Numbered from the stretch's first letter, positions 54,480 to 63,520 are shown. The stretch: DNA of 64,000 bases from JAGNKE01 sp965230245 (GCA_965230245.1 OZ246000.1:1-64000), one strand, 5' to 3'. The notes: generated by a model from the sequence alone, not told the origin. A program made the numbers and translations.

Positions 54480-55130
54480 CTACTTCATCCCGAAGGAAGA
54501 CGTAACGGCCACAGAATCTTGTGCAACCTCTTTGACAGAAACATCACTTTGTTCAGCTTCCTTGGCCGCAAGATTATCAGGAACGCCATCATAACATCCG
54601 GGTAACTGATTGATATCATCCTCCATAACAGATGCCCCTACGAGCCCTATGTCAGGATAAGTAGACTGCATAATCGCAAGAAAGTCGGGAATAACGTAGT
54701 CATTCATTTCCCAAAGCGTGTTGGGTGTCAGGGAAGTCGTCGTATCATCCGGCACAACCCCATCAGGGTAAGACTCAGGCAAGAAGTCTCTGTTTAGCTC
54801 TAGTTCAATCTTACCACTGGCCGCTTCACGCATAGTATGGATCATTGTACGTTCAACTTCGGATATATCCTCGCGGTCAAGGAATTTCTGCGCCGCTTCC
54901 GCATCCTCGAAAACAAGCTGCACACCGTAAACAAAAGTAGTATCGACCTCCAGAATGCGGCCGTCTTGTGTTGTGGTTTCCCAACCTCCCTCGACACACT
55001 GATCAACCAAAAGACCAGCCGTATTCTCCGCGACCGCAACGTCCCCAAGGTCAGGCATCAAAGCCACAAAACCGGGGCTTGCTCCGTTCGTGTCATCTTG
55101 CAGTATATCTTCTGTAGGATCTATCGCCAT
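54480..55130 (-). CDS. Hypothetical acidic protein
   Basis: A 216-residue acidic protein without signal peptide, membrane helix or known motif. It contains only two Cys and many Asp/Glu, with segments such as DVAVAENTAGLLVDQCVEGG and LNRDFLPESYPDGVVPDDTT. The stop lies three bases from the end of tRNA-Cys on the opposite strand. It is not recognised. Open-frame length and the regular codon pattern suggest a true gene. It is flanked on both sides by tRNA genes, a place where acquired genes are common. Confidence 0.6.
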   Translation of the reverse strand: MAIDPTEDILQDDTNGASPGFVALMPDLGDVAVAENTAGLLVDQCVEGGWETTTQDGRILEVDTTFVYGVQLVFEDAEAAQKFLDREDISEVERTMIHTMREAASGKIELELNRDFLPESYPDGVVPDDTTTSLTPNTLWEMNDYVIPDFLAIMQSTYPDIGLVGASVMEDDINQLPGCYDGVPDNLAAKEAEQSDVSVKEVAQDSVAVTSSFGMK

Positions 55131-55225
55131 AACCCGCGCTCTTATCCGTTTTATATAATTTATTATTTAGAAAATGATTTTAACGCATTTTGAACTATAT
55201 TGTCCATAAACTAGGCTTTGAATGC

Positions 55226-55254
55226 TTGACAAGCCTAACACTTAAAGGCATAAA
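55226..55254 (+). promoter_or_regulatory. Candidate promoter of tRNA-Asn
   Basis: A perfect TTGACA (55226-55231), 17 bases, then CATAAA (55249-55254), 15 bases upstream of the tRNA. Confidence 0.6.
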
Positions 55255-55269
55255 AACGTCCTACGCTGT

Positions 55270-55344
<75 letters not shown>

Positions 55345-55411
55345 TTTCTTCAAACTTCATTAAAATTTATCTCCGTCCTTACAAGCCCGCTCTTGTACTG
55401 CACGAATACTG

Positions 55412-56041
55412 TCAATCCCCTACCCTCCCGGTCGTTAAGGCAAACCATAACGCTATAACCACAAGCGCCAGCGATAAAACACGTCGTGCAATCATTCTGC
55501 GTTTCTTATCTTGCAGAAATTGACGTGCTGTTCCGGAAAGCACAACAATCAGACTATGTATAGCCGTAGCAACAATAACATAAATGAAGGTCAAACTAAC
55601 CGCCTGCATAACGGCAAAAGGAGATGGAACAATAAAACTGGGTAGGATTGCGACATAAAAAACAGCAGCTTTGGGATTAAGAAGGTTCACAACCAGTCCG
55701 CGCCGAAAATATTTGGCATTTTGGTAAGGATCGTCGGTTTTTCCGGGTGACGTTTCCGTTTCTTCCCTCCATCCGTCCCAGGCAAGCCACAGTAAATACC
55801 CGACACCGCCCCAGCGGAGAAGCTGGTAAGCCAGATCTGAATTTGAAATAAGCGTAGCAACACCCAAAGCAGCAGCGACACCTATCAAAAGCAAACCCAG
55901 AGCAATTCCGAGTGTTGCGGCAAACCCCGCCCTACGCCCGTTTCCTGCACTCAAAACTGCCAGATAGGCCATGTTTGGCCCTGGTGTGGTTTCAATAATA
56001 AGGCAGGTTATAACGAAGGATAAGTAACTGGCCCAAGACAT
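55412..56041 (-). CDS. LysE/RhtB family exporter
   Basis: A 209-residue polytopic inner-membrane protein with about six hydrophobic segments. IETTPGPNMAYLAVLSAGNGRRAGF is the family signature and LVVNLLNPKAAVFYVAILPSFI the central helix pair. Members export lysine, homoserine, threonine or related compounds; the substrate here is unknown. It stands alone downstream of tRNA-Asn on the opposite strand. Confidence 0.92.
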   Translation of the reverse strand: MSWASYLSFVITCLIIETTPGPNMAYLAVLSAGNGRRAGFAATLGIALGLLLIGVAAALGVATLISNSDLAYQLLRWGGVGYLLWLAWDGWREETETSPGKTDDPYQNAKYFRRGLVVNLLNPKAAVFYVAILPSFIVPSPFAVMQAVSLTFIYVIVATAIHSLIVVLSGTARQFLQDKKRRMIARRVLSLALVVIALWFALTTGRVGD

Positions 56042-56175
56042 CTGATATTTGTCGCTTGTTTTAAAGTTTCTAAAATTAGTCGATAACTATTTAAAACAAA
56101 AGCTATTAGTAAACTTCAGTGACACGGATGAAAACAGATTACAGCGAAATCCTAAAATATATTGCTGAACTAAAA

Positions 56176-56961
56176 CTAACGAAAATCGTCTTCTGCTAGG
56201 TCATCTCCCATGATTAACTTATCAAAAAGTTGCGCAATGGTGAAATAGCTGTGCTTGGGATTTGACCCGGATGCATCCGCTCTCAAATTATGATATTCGT
56301 CCAGTACCTGAAACCCCGGTATAAGACGATCGGTTAATTCATCACGTATGTCTTTTTCCGGAACAACAACATAATAGTTATTCTCCCGTGATAACTGAAA
56401 ATGCTTTGCCCACGCCTGTGCATCCACGGCTGTCGCCTGTTTTCCCGCATCATTATAAATAAGGACTTTCAGGAAAATGATATCATCATGCGGGAAAGAA
56501 ATGGCGCCTCTTGATTCTCTCTCGATAATACTCTCAAAGGTTTGGACTTCTTCATCATAAGTATTACTGGCCTTACCAAAAACACCGTACTGCCCCGCGT
56601 TGGAATAAGCCTGTGATACAGGGGAGGTTACATCGACATATTCCAACACGAAAATCTTTGCTTCCAAGTCATAAAGATTAATCAAATTATTATCGATATC
56701 GATAACGGAAAACTCAGGAAATTTTTGATTCATCTTCGGAGGCCAGGGCTTGGGCAAATTAGGATTGATCTGGCTCTTCAAATCATAAATTTCTGCAAAT
56801 TTTTGCAAACGCTCCTCAGGGTCTTCGATCTTTGTATGCTCCATAACGGCAACACCAAGCAAAATGGCAATCACTAAAATAGCCGCAAGGTGGTAGATGA
56901 TCTTATAGACCAACTTTTCAACATTCTTTCTGTCCATATCTAATTTTGGTTTTTCGGCCAT
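56176..56961 (-). CDS. Anchored thioredoxin-fold-like protein without cysteines
   Basis: A 261-residue protein with one membrane helix at about 21-43, C-terminal part outside the cytoplasm. Residues about 77-230 look like a redoxin domain: KFPEFSVIDIDNNLINLYDL and IFVLEYVDVTSPVSQAY. At the place of the CxxC active site there is DVTSPVSQ, and no Cys occurs in the whole protein, so it cannot be a classical oxidoreductase. It may be a structural or binding relative. It is divergent from the sulfurtransferase gene with a 45-base gap. Confidence 0.6.
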   Translation of the reverse strand: MAEKPKLDMDRKNVEKLVYKIIYHLAAILVIAILLGVAVMEHTKIEDPEERLQKFAEIYDLKSQINPNLPKPWPPKMNQKFPEFSVIDIDNNLINLYDLEAKIFVLEYVDVTSPVSQAYSNAGQYGVFGKASNTYDEEVQTFESIIERESRGAISFPHDDIIFLKVLIYNDAGKQATAVDAQAWAKHFQLSRENNYYVVVPEKDIRDELTDRLIPGFQVLDEYHNLRADASGSNPKHSYFTIAQLFDKLIMGDDLAEDDFR

Positions 56962-57006
56962 GGGCTTGAATCATCCTTTGTTTAACCGTTTTAAATTAAA
57001 CACAAA

Positions 57007-57933
57007 ATGTGTATATTCTCAATCATGAAGCCTGATTTAAACACAATTCAACAAGAAGGTATCATAAGTGCCGGTGATTTAGACACTGTAATCACCACAG
57101 CCGCTGAAGACTATCTTGATGTGGTCATTCTGGACGCAACCTTTGTTCTGCCCACATCCGAAGAAAACCCTAAGGCTAATTTTCTGCAGGAACGCATACC
57201 GGGCGCACGCTTTTTTAACATTAAAGAAATTTGCGATATCTCCTCTCCCCTGCCGCACACCGTGCCGACTCAAAAACAATTTGATGACGGTATGTCAGAA
57301 CTGGGACTAAACAAAGATACCTTTATCATTGTATACGGCCAGCACGGAATGACCATGGGCCCGTGCCGCGTGTGGTGGATGCTGCGCCTGTTCGGCCACA
57401 ACAGAGTTGCCGTCCTCGATGGCGGCCTACCAAGATGGAAAACACTGGGCTTCAGAACCGAAACAGGAAAACCCGCCGAATATAAAAATTCGTCCTATAA
57501 GAGCCAAGCGCTCCACAATGAAAAATTGGCGTTAAAAGAGCAAGTCATCGACGCGTGCATGGGCAAAAATATCCTTATACTCGATGCAAGACCCAAATCA
57601 CGCTTTGAAGGAACACAAAAAGAACCGCGCGAAGGCATGCGCAGCGGTCACATTCCAAACAGCGTATCCTGCCCTGCCTCGTCCTTGGTACATAGCGAAA
57701 CGGGTGAAATGAAAGACAAGGAAGAATTGGAAAACATTTTATCCTGTCTCAAGCCGGAAAAGTTCTCCGAACAGAACGCCAAAATTATCACAACATGCGG
57801 CAGCGGAATTACTGCATGTGTGATCGCTTTAGCGCTTTACCGTATAGGAAAAGAGGATGTTGCAGTCTATGATGGCTCATGGTCTGAGTGGGGACAAGAA
57901 AATGCTGGTACTCCAGTAACTTGCAACGGCTAG
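57007..57933 (+). CDS. sseA: 3-mercaptopyruvate/thiosulfate sulfurtransferase
   Basis: A 308-residue two-domain rhodanese. The inactive N-domain spans about 35-160 and the catalytic domain about 180-305, with the active-site loop CGSGITAC and nucleophile Cys264. The CGSGxT form fits 3-mercaptopyruvate as donor. LILDARPKSRFEG and GHIPNSVSCP are family signatures. No ribosome site favours either ATG 57007 or 57025 (MKPDLNTIQQ); the latter gives 302 residues. Confidence 0.92.
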   Translation: MCIFSIMKPDLNTIQQEGIISAGDLDTVITTAAEDYLDVVILDATFVLPTSEENPKANFLQERIPGARFFNIKEICDISSPLPHTVPTQKQFDDGMSELGLNKDTFIIVYGQHGMTMGPCRVWWMLRLFGHNRVAVLDGGLPRWKTLGFRTETGKPAEYKNSSYKSQALHNEKLALKEQVIDACMGKNILILDARPKSRFEGTQKEPREGMRSGHIPNSVSCPASSLVHSETGEMKDKEELENILSCLKPEKFSEQNAKIITTCGSGITACVIALALYRIGKEDVAVYDGSWSEWGQENAGTPVTCNG

Positions 57934-58194
57934 TTAAATTACTTATTAGAATATTCTAATTCAAGTCATAATTTTGCCTCAAGCATGAATAGTAATAATC
58001 AAAGTGCAAAAAACCTAGATTTATACTGCATTATTACTCATGTATAGATTTTTTATCACTCAAACAGAAGTATTTATATTTAAACTATATTAATTTAAGA
58101 TTTTTTATTTCTTTGTTGTACTTATTTTACAACGAATACATAATTTTTTTGAAATAATCGTTATTTTTTTCTTGCAAGATACAAAAATGAGGCG
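57934..58194. other. AT-rich gap without genes
   Basis: This stretch downstream of sseA has strings of A and T, no frame above background on either strand and no clear hairpin. The T-tracts may bend DNA. Nothing further can be supported. Confidence 0.6.
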
Positions 58195-58282
58195 TAGAAC
58201 GCTGCCCTACACACACACCCTCTATTACCGCTTAATAACCCGGAGCGCTTTTCACCCACAAAAGCCTCCGGGGATTTTTTTT
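58195..58282 (+). ncRNA. Candidate small RNA ending at a strong terminator
   Basis: TTGCAA (58172-58177), 17 bases and TAGAAC (58195-58200) form a possible promoter with a start near 58207. The transcript would contain a C-rich single-stranded stretch (CCCTACACACACACCC) and end at a terminator (58239-58282): CCCGGAG plus GCTTTT pairing with AAAAGC plus CTCCGGG around CACCCAC, then eight T. The U-run is on the plus strand only, so it does not serve the leftward gene. It could also be the 3' end of an sseA transcript. Confidence 0.45.
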
Positions 58283-58290
58283 GGAAAAAA

Positions 58291-59265
58291 TTAGTCTGGA
58301 GCAGGAAGCTGTGACAACCGTTCGTGCAAATCTTCCAAACGATCAAATTGATTACGCGAATGTCCCGTGTAATCGATATTACCGTAAATATTAGTAGTAC
58401 CGGTCTGGTCGAAAACACTGGCATCCCATCCCGGCGGCAAAGCAACCTGAATTAAAAACTCTTCCGAAACGCCCTGACTCCCGAATTCTGGATCGCGCCT
58501 AAAACGGTCAATCTCAATAGCCTGCTCATAGGCGGAAATGACAGAACCAGAAAAAACACTCATCAGACCGTGTTCAAAACAAGAATCAAACGCATTACGC
58601 CACGCCTGCTCGATACCCTCACCATTCGCCAACGCACGTTTGAATTCATTATCCATCCGCGTTTTTATATCGCTTTCATCTTCAGGAGAGAGCTGCACAC
58701 CATAAGCAGCAGCCTCGTTATCGGCCATAACCTCATACGCAAACGCCCCGCACTCTGTAAAACGCAGCAAAAGTGAAGCGGCCTCAGGCGTGTAATGAAA
58801 TGTGTTAAAATTAATACTATCGTGTTTATGCTTCCATTCGTGAACAGCATCTCCCGCATCCAGAATACCAAAACGCATCATATCCTGATCATAACGATAT
58901 TCTGCATCACGGCTGAAACCGTTATTGCCTGGGATTGGGCCGTCTTCGAAACAAAGAACCGTCTCCGATCCGTCAAGATCACGCACAATTGTCTGCCCGA
59001 TAGGAAAACGTTCTAGCGTCGTCCTCAAAGAGTCAGCCTTCGCAAGCACATCCCCTGAACTCTCAGTCGATCCATCAATAAAAGTACAATACTGGTAAGC
59101 ATTATTCGGCCTGTAGAAATGAACGACACCTGCGGGCAACTCCACATTGTGCGAAGTGTCAGAGGGATTAGGAACATCCTGCGCATAAACAGGACCACTA
59201 AGCGATGTCCCAACCGCGAACATCATTGAAAAGAGAATATTTCTGTTAAAACTGCTTTTTTCCAA
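58291..59265 (-). CDS. Secreted putative zinc metallopeptidase
   Basis: A 324-residue protein with a signal peptide (cleavage near VYAQD). HEWKH in DAVHEWKHKHD, near residue 141, is a HExxH zinc motif. FTECGAFAYEVMADNEAAAYG follows about 30 residues later and may supply a third ligand Glu. The layout resembles the DUF6782-type putative metallopeptidases, by recollection only. Four Cys residues could form disulfides. It should act in the periplasm or outside the cell. The substrate is unknown. It belongs to a run of exported proteins without housekeeping function. Confidence 0.7.
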   Translation of the reverse strand: MEKSSFNRNILFSMMFAVGTSLSGPVYAQDVPNPSDTSHNVELPAGVVHFYRPNNAYQYCTFIDGSTESSGDVLAKADSLRTTLERFPIGQTIVRDLDGSETVLCFEDGPIPGNNGFSRDAEYRYDQDMMRFGILDAGDAVHEWKHKHDSINFNTFHYTPEAASLLLRFTECGAFAYEVMADNEAAAYGVQLSPEDESDIKTRMDNEFKRALANGEGIEQAWRNAFDSCFEHGLMSVFSGSVISAYEQAIEIDRFRRDPEFGSQGVSEEFLIQVALPPGWDASVFDQTGTTNIYGNIDYTGHSRNQFDRLEDLHERLSQLPAPD

Positions 59266-59367
59266 GGTTTTTATCCCGCTACAGCCCGTAATTACTTACT
59301 TTCAAAAATAATATCATGGTATTAATTATGCTGTAAAATTAGTTGTTTAACATATTTAAGTATTTCT

Positions 59368-60243
59368 TTGCGAGTATTTTTGAAAAATCATTGCCAACAA
59401 TATAGAAAACTGAAGATAAAAGCCTTTATAATGCTGTTCGTAGTATTTTGCATATCCGATGCAAAATCATCCGATCTACAAGGCAATTGTGACCTTAATC
59501 CGATAGCAATGGAGCCCTTGCCGATCAGCATCACACTCGATAATAATCCTCTGAAACTACAATTTAAAAAAGGCTACACTTTTCAAACTGTAAAACAGGC
59601 TGAAAATAGCAATGTCGTCCAAATATCCGAAATAACCAATTTTGTTTTCGATAATTTTCGTCAGACATATTTTAATTTCTTATCCGAACGCGTAGGTCCC
59701 GACAATCAATGCGATAAGCTGGAATTGGGAAAAATACAAGCGCTGGTAACAAAGGACGGACAGGCACACGGCTATTTCGTTGCAAGATATTATGACCGCG
59801 TCTGCATGTTCTTGAGATTTTTCGAAAGTAAGCCCGGCGTCGAATACGATATGTTTGTCCTTTATGTAGCCAAAGGTATCACGGGCGTCAAAAACAGCTT
59901 CATACCAAGGGTAAAGGACGGAAAATTCAGTGTAACCGTGAAATCGGTTTATCAACCGATAGAAGCCCCGTCAATATTCGGAAGAAGCGAAGCAACACTC
60001 AAAGGATTATACAAAAAACCCTTGGTTGGCTTTTTAAAAGCCCCTTCTTTCACGAGTTTGGTAGAAAGTGCTCTGCCGGATAAAGAGAAATCAGACTTCA
60101 AACTTTCGGCCATTGCGTTTACAGAATCCTCGGACGAAAAAATTCAGCTGACTATACTCTCGCAACAAACCAGAACACCACAACAAGCGTGTGCATTTAA
60201 ACGGCAAATGCTGAAAAACACAAAATGGACAGAAACAAAGTAA
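59368..60243 (+). CDS. Exported protein of unknown function
   Basis: A protein of about 290 residues. An N-terminal signal is likely (KLKIKAFIMLFVVFCISDA). No ATG precedes it in good position: TTG 59368, TTG 59380 and ATG 59431 are candidate starts, the last giving a signal without basic residues. The rest looks beta-rich and soluble, with paired Cys residues (NQCDKLE, DRVCMF, QQACAF). No family is recognised. It lies upstream of the M43-like gene with a 71-base gap, and the two may be expressed together. Confidence 0.6.
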   Translation: MRVFLKNHCQQYRKLKIKAFIMLFVVFCISDAKSSDLQGNCDLNPIAMEPLPISITLDNNPLKLQFKKGYTFQTVKQAENSNVVQISEITNFVFDNFRQTYFNFLSERVGPDNQCDKLELGKIQALVTKDGQAHGYFVARYYDRVCMFLRFFESKPGVEYDMFVLYVAKGITGVKNSFIPRVKDGKFSVTVKSVYQPIEAPSIFGRSEATLKGLYKKPLVGFLKAPSFTSLVESALPDKEKSDFKLSAIAFTESSDEKIQLTILSQQTRTPQQACAFKRQMLKNTKWTETK

Positions 60244-60314
60244 AGCCTTTTGACGCTGCGGAACTTGGCATAGTATAAAGTCATATAATCGTTTTATAAT
60301 AAAAGTACGAAAAA

Positions 60315-61601
60315 ATGATAAGCAATCAAAGCAAGCGACTAACTGTCATTTTGTTTTTCTTTTTTAGCACATGGATAGGCGTGAATACTGCAGCAAAAGC
60401 AGACACTGACTGGATGGTTATTCCGGTTCAGGCCCTATTGGTGAGCGATGATAATGGAGAAAGACTAGCCTACGTCTCGGCAAAAGAAATAGAACACCAG
60501 ATCAGTTTTGCAAACTTGGTTTTCGAACAAGCACATATACGTTTTGAATTTTCTGCAGACTCAACAAACCCGGGAAAAATAAAGAATTCAATAATTAATA
60601 ATGCGACCGGCAAGGATGATGACAACTGGGAAAGTGTGAAAACGGAAGGAAATAGATTGGCTGACCTTTTCCCCGGCAGGCTTTTGCTATTGTATCGTCA
60701 TGGACCGGGAAAAAAAATATCCACGGAAGGCTTTTCCGGCATGGACTATAATTTTATAGTGATGCCGAAGTATCAGGAAGACAAACACTGCGGACACCTG
60801 AACCATAGTAGCTTGGCACAAAAAATTGCAACTTATCTCGGGCTGAAGCCAACCAATGCTCTGCCCCCTTTCAAGGATAAGCCGGCACTGAAAGCACATT
60901 TTGATGAAAATGAAGGCAACGAAACCCTCTATGATGGTGACGGACTGGAAGATACATTCCCGGATCCAGCAATTGAGCCCTACGCATGTGATAAAACAAA
61001 AACCGTTACACTAGGGAACAAGGTATTTCTCCTCCCGCGCACGAATATCATGTCACAATACGATGAGCGAAAGTCGCTCACCCCGGAACAAATTATCCGC
61101 GTCCGCTGGAGCGCTGCCGAACGCTTGAAGCGAGACATGAAAATTCCGACCAATCAACCTTTCAGCTTGTTTGAATATATCTATGAGGCTCAAACACTAA
61201 GCGCCGCACAAGCAACATGCCAATATGGGCCGCAAGATATGACAAACTTCGGGATACATAACTGGAATGAAAACAATCAACTCGGCATTCAGGGAACAAG
61301 AGGATGCAAAATCACACTCGAATTTAATGTTCAAAAGCCCGGCAAACATCTGGTATTTGTGTCGGGGACAAGAGCGCCGAGCTATGGCAAGATGATCTTC
61401 TCTGTCAACAATGCAAAAAACCCGATTATGTATGACGGATACGGTCCGTTCATTACAGCATCAGGAAACCTGAATCTCGGTGAACACGAACTGAAAGAAG
61501 GCACGAATACGATCACGGTAACAATCTTTGACAAAGATAACATGTCTGCCGGCTATGACGCAGGCATTGATACGATCGCGACCAAAAGCCTTACGAAATA
61601 A
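60315..61601 (+). CDS. Exported M43 (pappalysin)-like protein lacking zinc ligands
   Basis: A 428-residue protein with a signal peptide (cleavage near AAKAD). The middle domain keeps several marks of M43 metalloproteases: YNFIVMP, a YLGLKPT helix, YDGDGLEDTFPDP, NIMSQYD as Met-turn and LTPEQIIRVR. At the HExxHxxGxxH position the sequence is LAQKIATYLGLKPT, so all three zinc ligands and the catalytic Glu are replaced. From about residue 300 a beta-sandwich-like C-terminal domain follows, perhaps carbohydrate- or ligand-binding. A binding or inhibitory role is inferred. Confidence 0.65.
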   Translation: MISNQSKRLTVILFFFFSTWIGVNTAAKADTDWMVIPVQALLVSDDNGERLAYVSAKEIEHQISFANLVFEQAHIRFEFSADSTNPGKIKNSIINNATGKDDDNWESVKTEGNRLADLFPGRLLLLYRHGPGKKISTEGFSGMDYNFIVMPKYQEDKHCGHLNHSSLAQKIATYLGLKPTNALPPFKDKPALKAHFDENEGNETLYDGDGLEDTFPDPAIEPYACDKTKTVTLGNKVFLLPRTNIMSQYDERKSLTPEQIIRVRWSAAERLKRDMKIPTNQPFSLFEYIYEAQTLSAAQATCQYGPQDMTNFGIHNWNENNQLGIQGTRGCKITLEFNVQKPGKHLVFVSGTRAPSYGKMIFSVNNAKNPIMYDGYGPFITASGNLNLGEHELKEGTNTITVTIFDKDNMSAGYDAGIDTIATKSLTK

Positions 61602-61626
61602 AAAATCAGGCAAAAAGTTTTTAAGA

Positions 61627-61703
61627 TGGCGATCCCGGCAGGACTCGAACCTGCAACCTACTGCTTAGAAGGCAGTTGCTCTATCCGGTTGAGCTACGGG
61701 ACC
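61627..61703 (-). tRNA. tRNA-Arg (TCT)
   Basis: On the minus strand GGTCCCG pairs with CGGGATC (one wobble), the anticodon loop is CTTCTAA reading TCT, T-loop TTCGAGT, discriminator G and encoded CCA. Confidence 0.96.
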
Positions 61704-61759
61704 GGAACAACGTGATTTAAACACCTGAAAATAAAAATGCAATGAATTTGACGTGAAGA

Positions 61760-62068
61760 TCAAGTACTTTCCTGCGTTTCCGGCGGGATATACTTGAAAT
61801 TATCACCAAAATTACGGGGCTTCACACGGCGCTGGCGATCCGGATAAACGGTATAGTCCCACCCGTTTTTTTCGGCAAAAGCGACGGCATCATCGGAAGT
61901 CTGGAATTTCATCTGGACTTGATTAAGCGTATCGGCGGAGGCTGTCCATCCCATCAAAGCTTCGGGACGCCTCGCGCTCTCGGTTTCATACTCAATAACC
62001 CAGTGAGAAATTTTAGCCCGTCCGGACTGCATCGCAGTTCGTGAAGGTTTGTAAATTTTAACACGCAT
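61760..62068 (-). CDS. NADH dehydrogenase NDUFS4-like subunit
   Basis: A 102-residue protein of the ETC complex I conserved region family (bacterial NDUFS4 homologue). MRVKIYKPSRTAMQSGRA, WVIEYE, PLMGWTSS-like MGWTASADTLNQVQMKF and KPRNFGDNFKY are the family signatures. It is an accessory subunit on the peripheral arm of complex I, found in alphaproteobacteria and mitochondria. It is encoded away from nuo genes, between tRNA-Arg and nrsF, as is common. Confidence 0.93.
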   Translation of the reverse strand: MRVKIYKPSRTAMQSGRAKISHWVIEYETESARRPEALMGWTASADTLNQVQMKFQTSDDAVAFAEKNGWDYTVYPDRQRRVKPRNFGDNFKYIPPETQEST

Positions 62069-62093
62069 AGCGACCTCGACGAAGAAACCAAAA

Positions 62094-62753
62094 TTACCAA
62101 CGATAAATATGACGGCCTATGAGAGCCGCAACAACTCCAAATAAGAAATAAGGCAAAACATGCTTGATAACAAGATGCCCGATATCTTCTACAGGACAGA
62201 CAAGCCTTAGACCGAGATAGCCCAAACCGCCGACGGCAATCGAAACCATGAAAGCCAAAAGATACGGGTGCGTCGTCTTACCCTTCTTGGAAAGAAAAAC
62301 AATAGCAAAAGCAGGCAAAACACCATACAAAACTGCACTTTCATAGCAGAAACACCACTCCCATACAGGTACTTCAAAACCGTCAAGAACCATCTTCGTC
62401 AACATAAGGAAGGCAAAAGATGCAAAGAGTGTGATCGGAATACTGAGCATCCACTTCTGTCCGCGCATATCCGGAATACACAGCCAAACAGCACAACAGG
62501 CAGCTGAAATACTCATAACCGCAACGAGGAAGAGCTCAAACACATAGTATGAATCGGTAAATTTCTCTGCGATGTCAAAGCGATAGCCTTGAACACCAAC
62601 GGTAACCAAAACATAAAGAAATGCAAAAAACAGCCACGGACCGATCCGCAGAAACGGGTGACGCATCTTGTGACACGGCTTCAGATCACTGCACAGATTG
62701 CCGATCAAACTGTCCGTATCTTGTTCTGCAATATCAGGATCACCCGTTGTCAT
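62094..62753 (-). CDS. NrsF-type anti-sigma factor (DUF1109)
   Basis: A 219-residue inner-membrane protein with six hydrophobic segments and a cytoplasmic N-terminus of about 35 residues (DSLIGNLCSDLKP) that should hold the sigma factor. Conserved Cys residues lie in ISAACCAVWLC and EWCFCYE, as in NrsF, which senses oxidants or metals such as chromate and cadmium in Caulobacter. Its start overlaps the sigma factor stop by four bases, so the two are coupled. Confidence 0.88.
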   Translation of the reverse strand: MTTGDPDIAEQDTDSLIGNLCSDLKPCHKMRHPFLRIGPWLFFAFLYVLVTVGVQGYRFDIAEKFTDSYYVFELFLVAVMSISAACCAVWLCIPDMRGQKWMLSIPITLFASFAFLMLTKMVLDGFEVPVWEWCFCYESAVLYGVLPAFAIVFLSKKGKTTHPYLLAFMVSIAVGGLGYLGLRLVCPVEDIGHLVIKHVLPYFLFGVVAALIGRHIYRW

Positions 62754-63313
62754 CCCAGCTTATCCTTCAGTTTATTCATCGTTCTATGAGCCGAAACCTT
62801 AACGGCGGAGACACTCATATCCATTTCTTTAGCCACTTCTTTGGCGCTGTAACCGTGAAGCTTCATCATTTCAAAGACTTTGCGTTGCTTCTCGGGCAGA
62901 TCCTCGAGCGCGGCTTCTATATCTTTGAATTCGCCTGCAGCCCCCGGTTCGGTTACATGCTGACGATAAAATTCTAAATCATCTGTTGTTGTTTTCTGAT
63001 TACCGCGGTTTTTGTAGTATTTACGCAGCAAATCCGTCTTCCTGAAATTGATGATGGCCATCAACCACGGACGAAAAGGACGATCAGGACTGTAGGTATT
63101 AAGGGATTTGTGAACAGAAATCAAAACCTCTTGTACCAAATCCTCAACCCAATCAGGGTTAGCAAGACTTCCACTGGTTACAGATTTGATAAAAGGAACA
63201 AGATCACCAAGAAGTTCACCATAAGCGCGCTGATCCCCTTCTTGTGCAAGAATCGCCAGCTCTTTCCAAACTTCACCCTTCGGGCGGTTACTATTATCGT
63301 TAGATAGGGCCAT
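62750..63313 (-). CDS. ECF RNA polymerase sigma factor (SigF/NrsF type)
   Basis: A 187-residue ECF sigma factor. Region 2 is about 25-95 (DWVEDLVQEVLISVHKSL, FRPWLMAIINFRKTDLLRKYY) and region 4 about 130-185 (LPEKQRKVFEMMKLHGYSAKE). It is coupled to a DUF1109 anti-sigma factor, matching the ECF16 class that includes Caulobacter SigF. The regulon is unknown; targets of that class are oxidative or metal stress genes. Confidence 0.92.
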   Translation of the reverse strand: MALSNDNSNRPKGEVWKELAILAQEGDQRAYGELLGDLVPFIKSVTSGSLANPDWVEDLVQEVLISVHKSLNTYSPDRPFRPWLMAIINFRKTDLLRKYYKNRGNQKTTTDDLEFYRQHVTEPGAAGEFKDIEAALEDLPEKQRKVFEMMKLHGYSAKEVAKEMDMSVSAVKVSAHRTMNKLKDKLG

Positions 63314-63361
63314 GCCCTCTATTCCCCTTGCGGCAAAGGTGATCCGGCAAGTCTTTTAAAG

Positions 63362-63438
63362 TGGTCGGAGCGGAGGGATTCGAACCCCCGACCCCCTGTT
63401 CCCAAAACAGGTGCGCTACCAGACTGCGCTACGCTCCG
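63362..63438 (-). tRNA. tRNA-Pro (TGG)
   Basis: Minus-strand CGGAGCG pairs with CGCTCCG, anticodon loop TTTGGGA reads TGG, T-loop TTCGAAT, discriminator A and encoded CCA. Confidence 0.97.
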
Positions 63439-63520
63439 AAACCGCGAGACTACAGGTTTTACACAAAGTAATGCGGTACAGCAAGAATAAGATATAAAAA
63501 AACACGCAGAAACCAAAAAA

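Noticed and set aside
58239..58282. Terminator of the leftward metallopeptidase gene
   Set aside because: The T-run is on the plus strand; on the minus strand the stem is followed by TTATTAAG, a poor U-tract.
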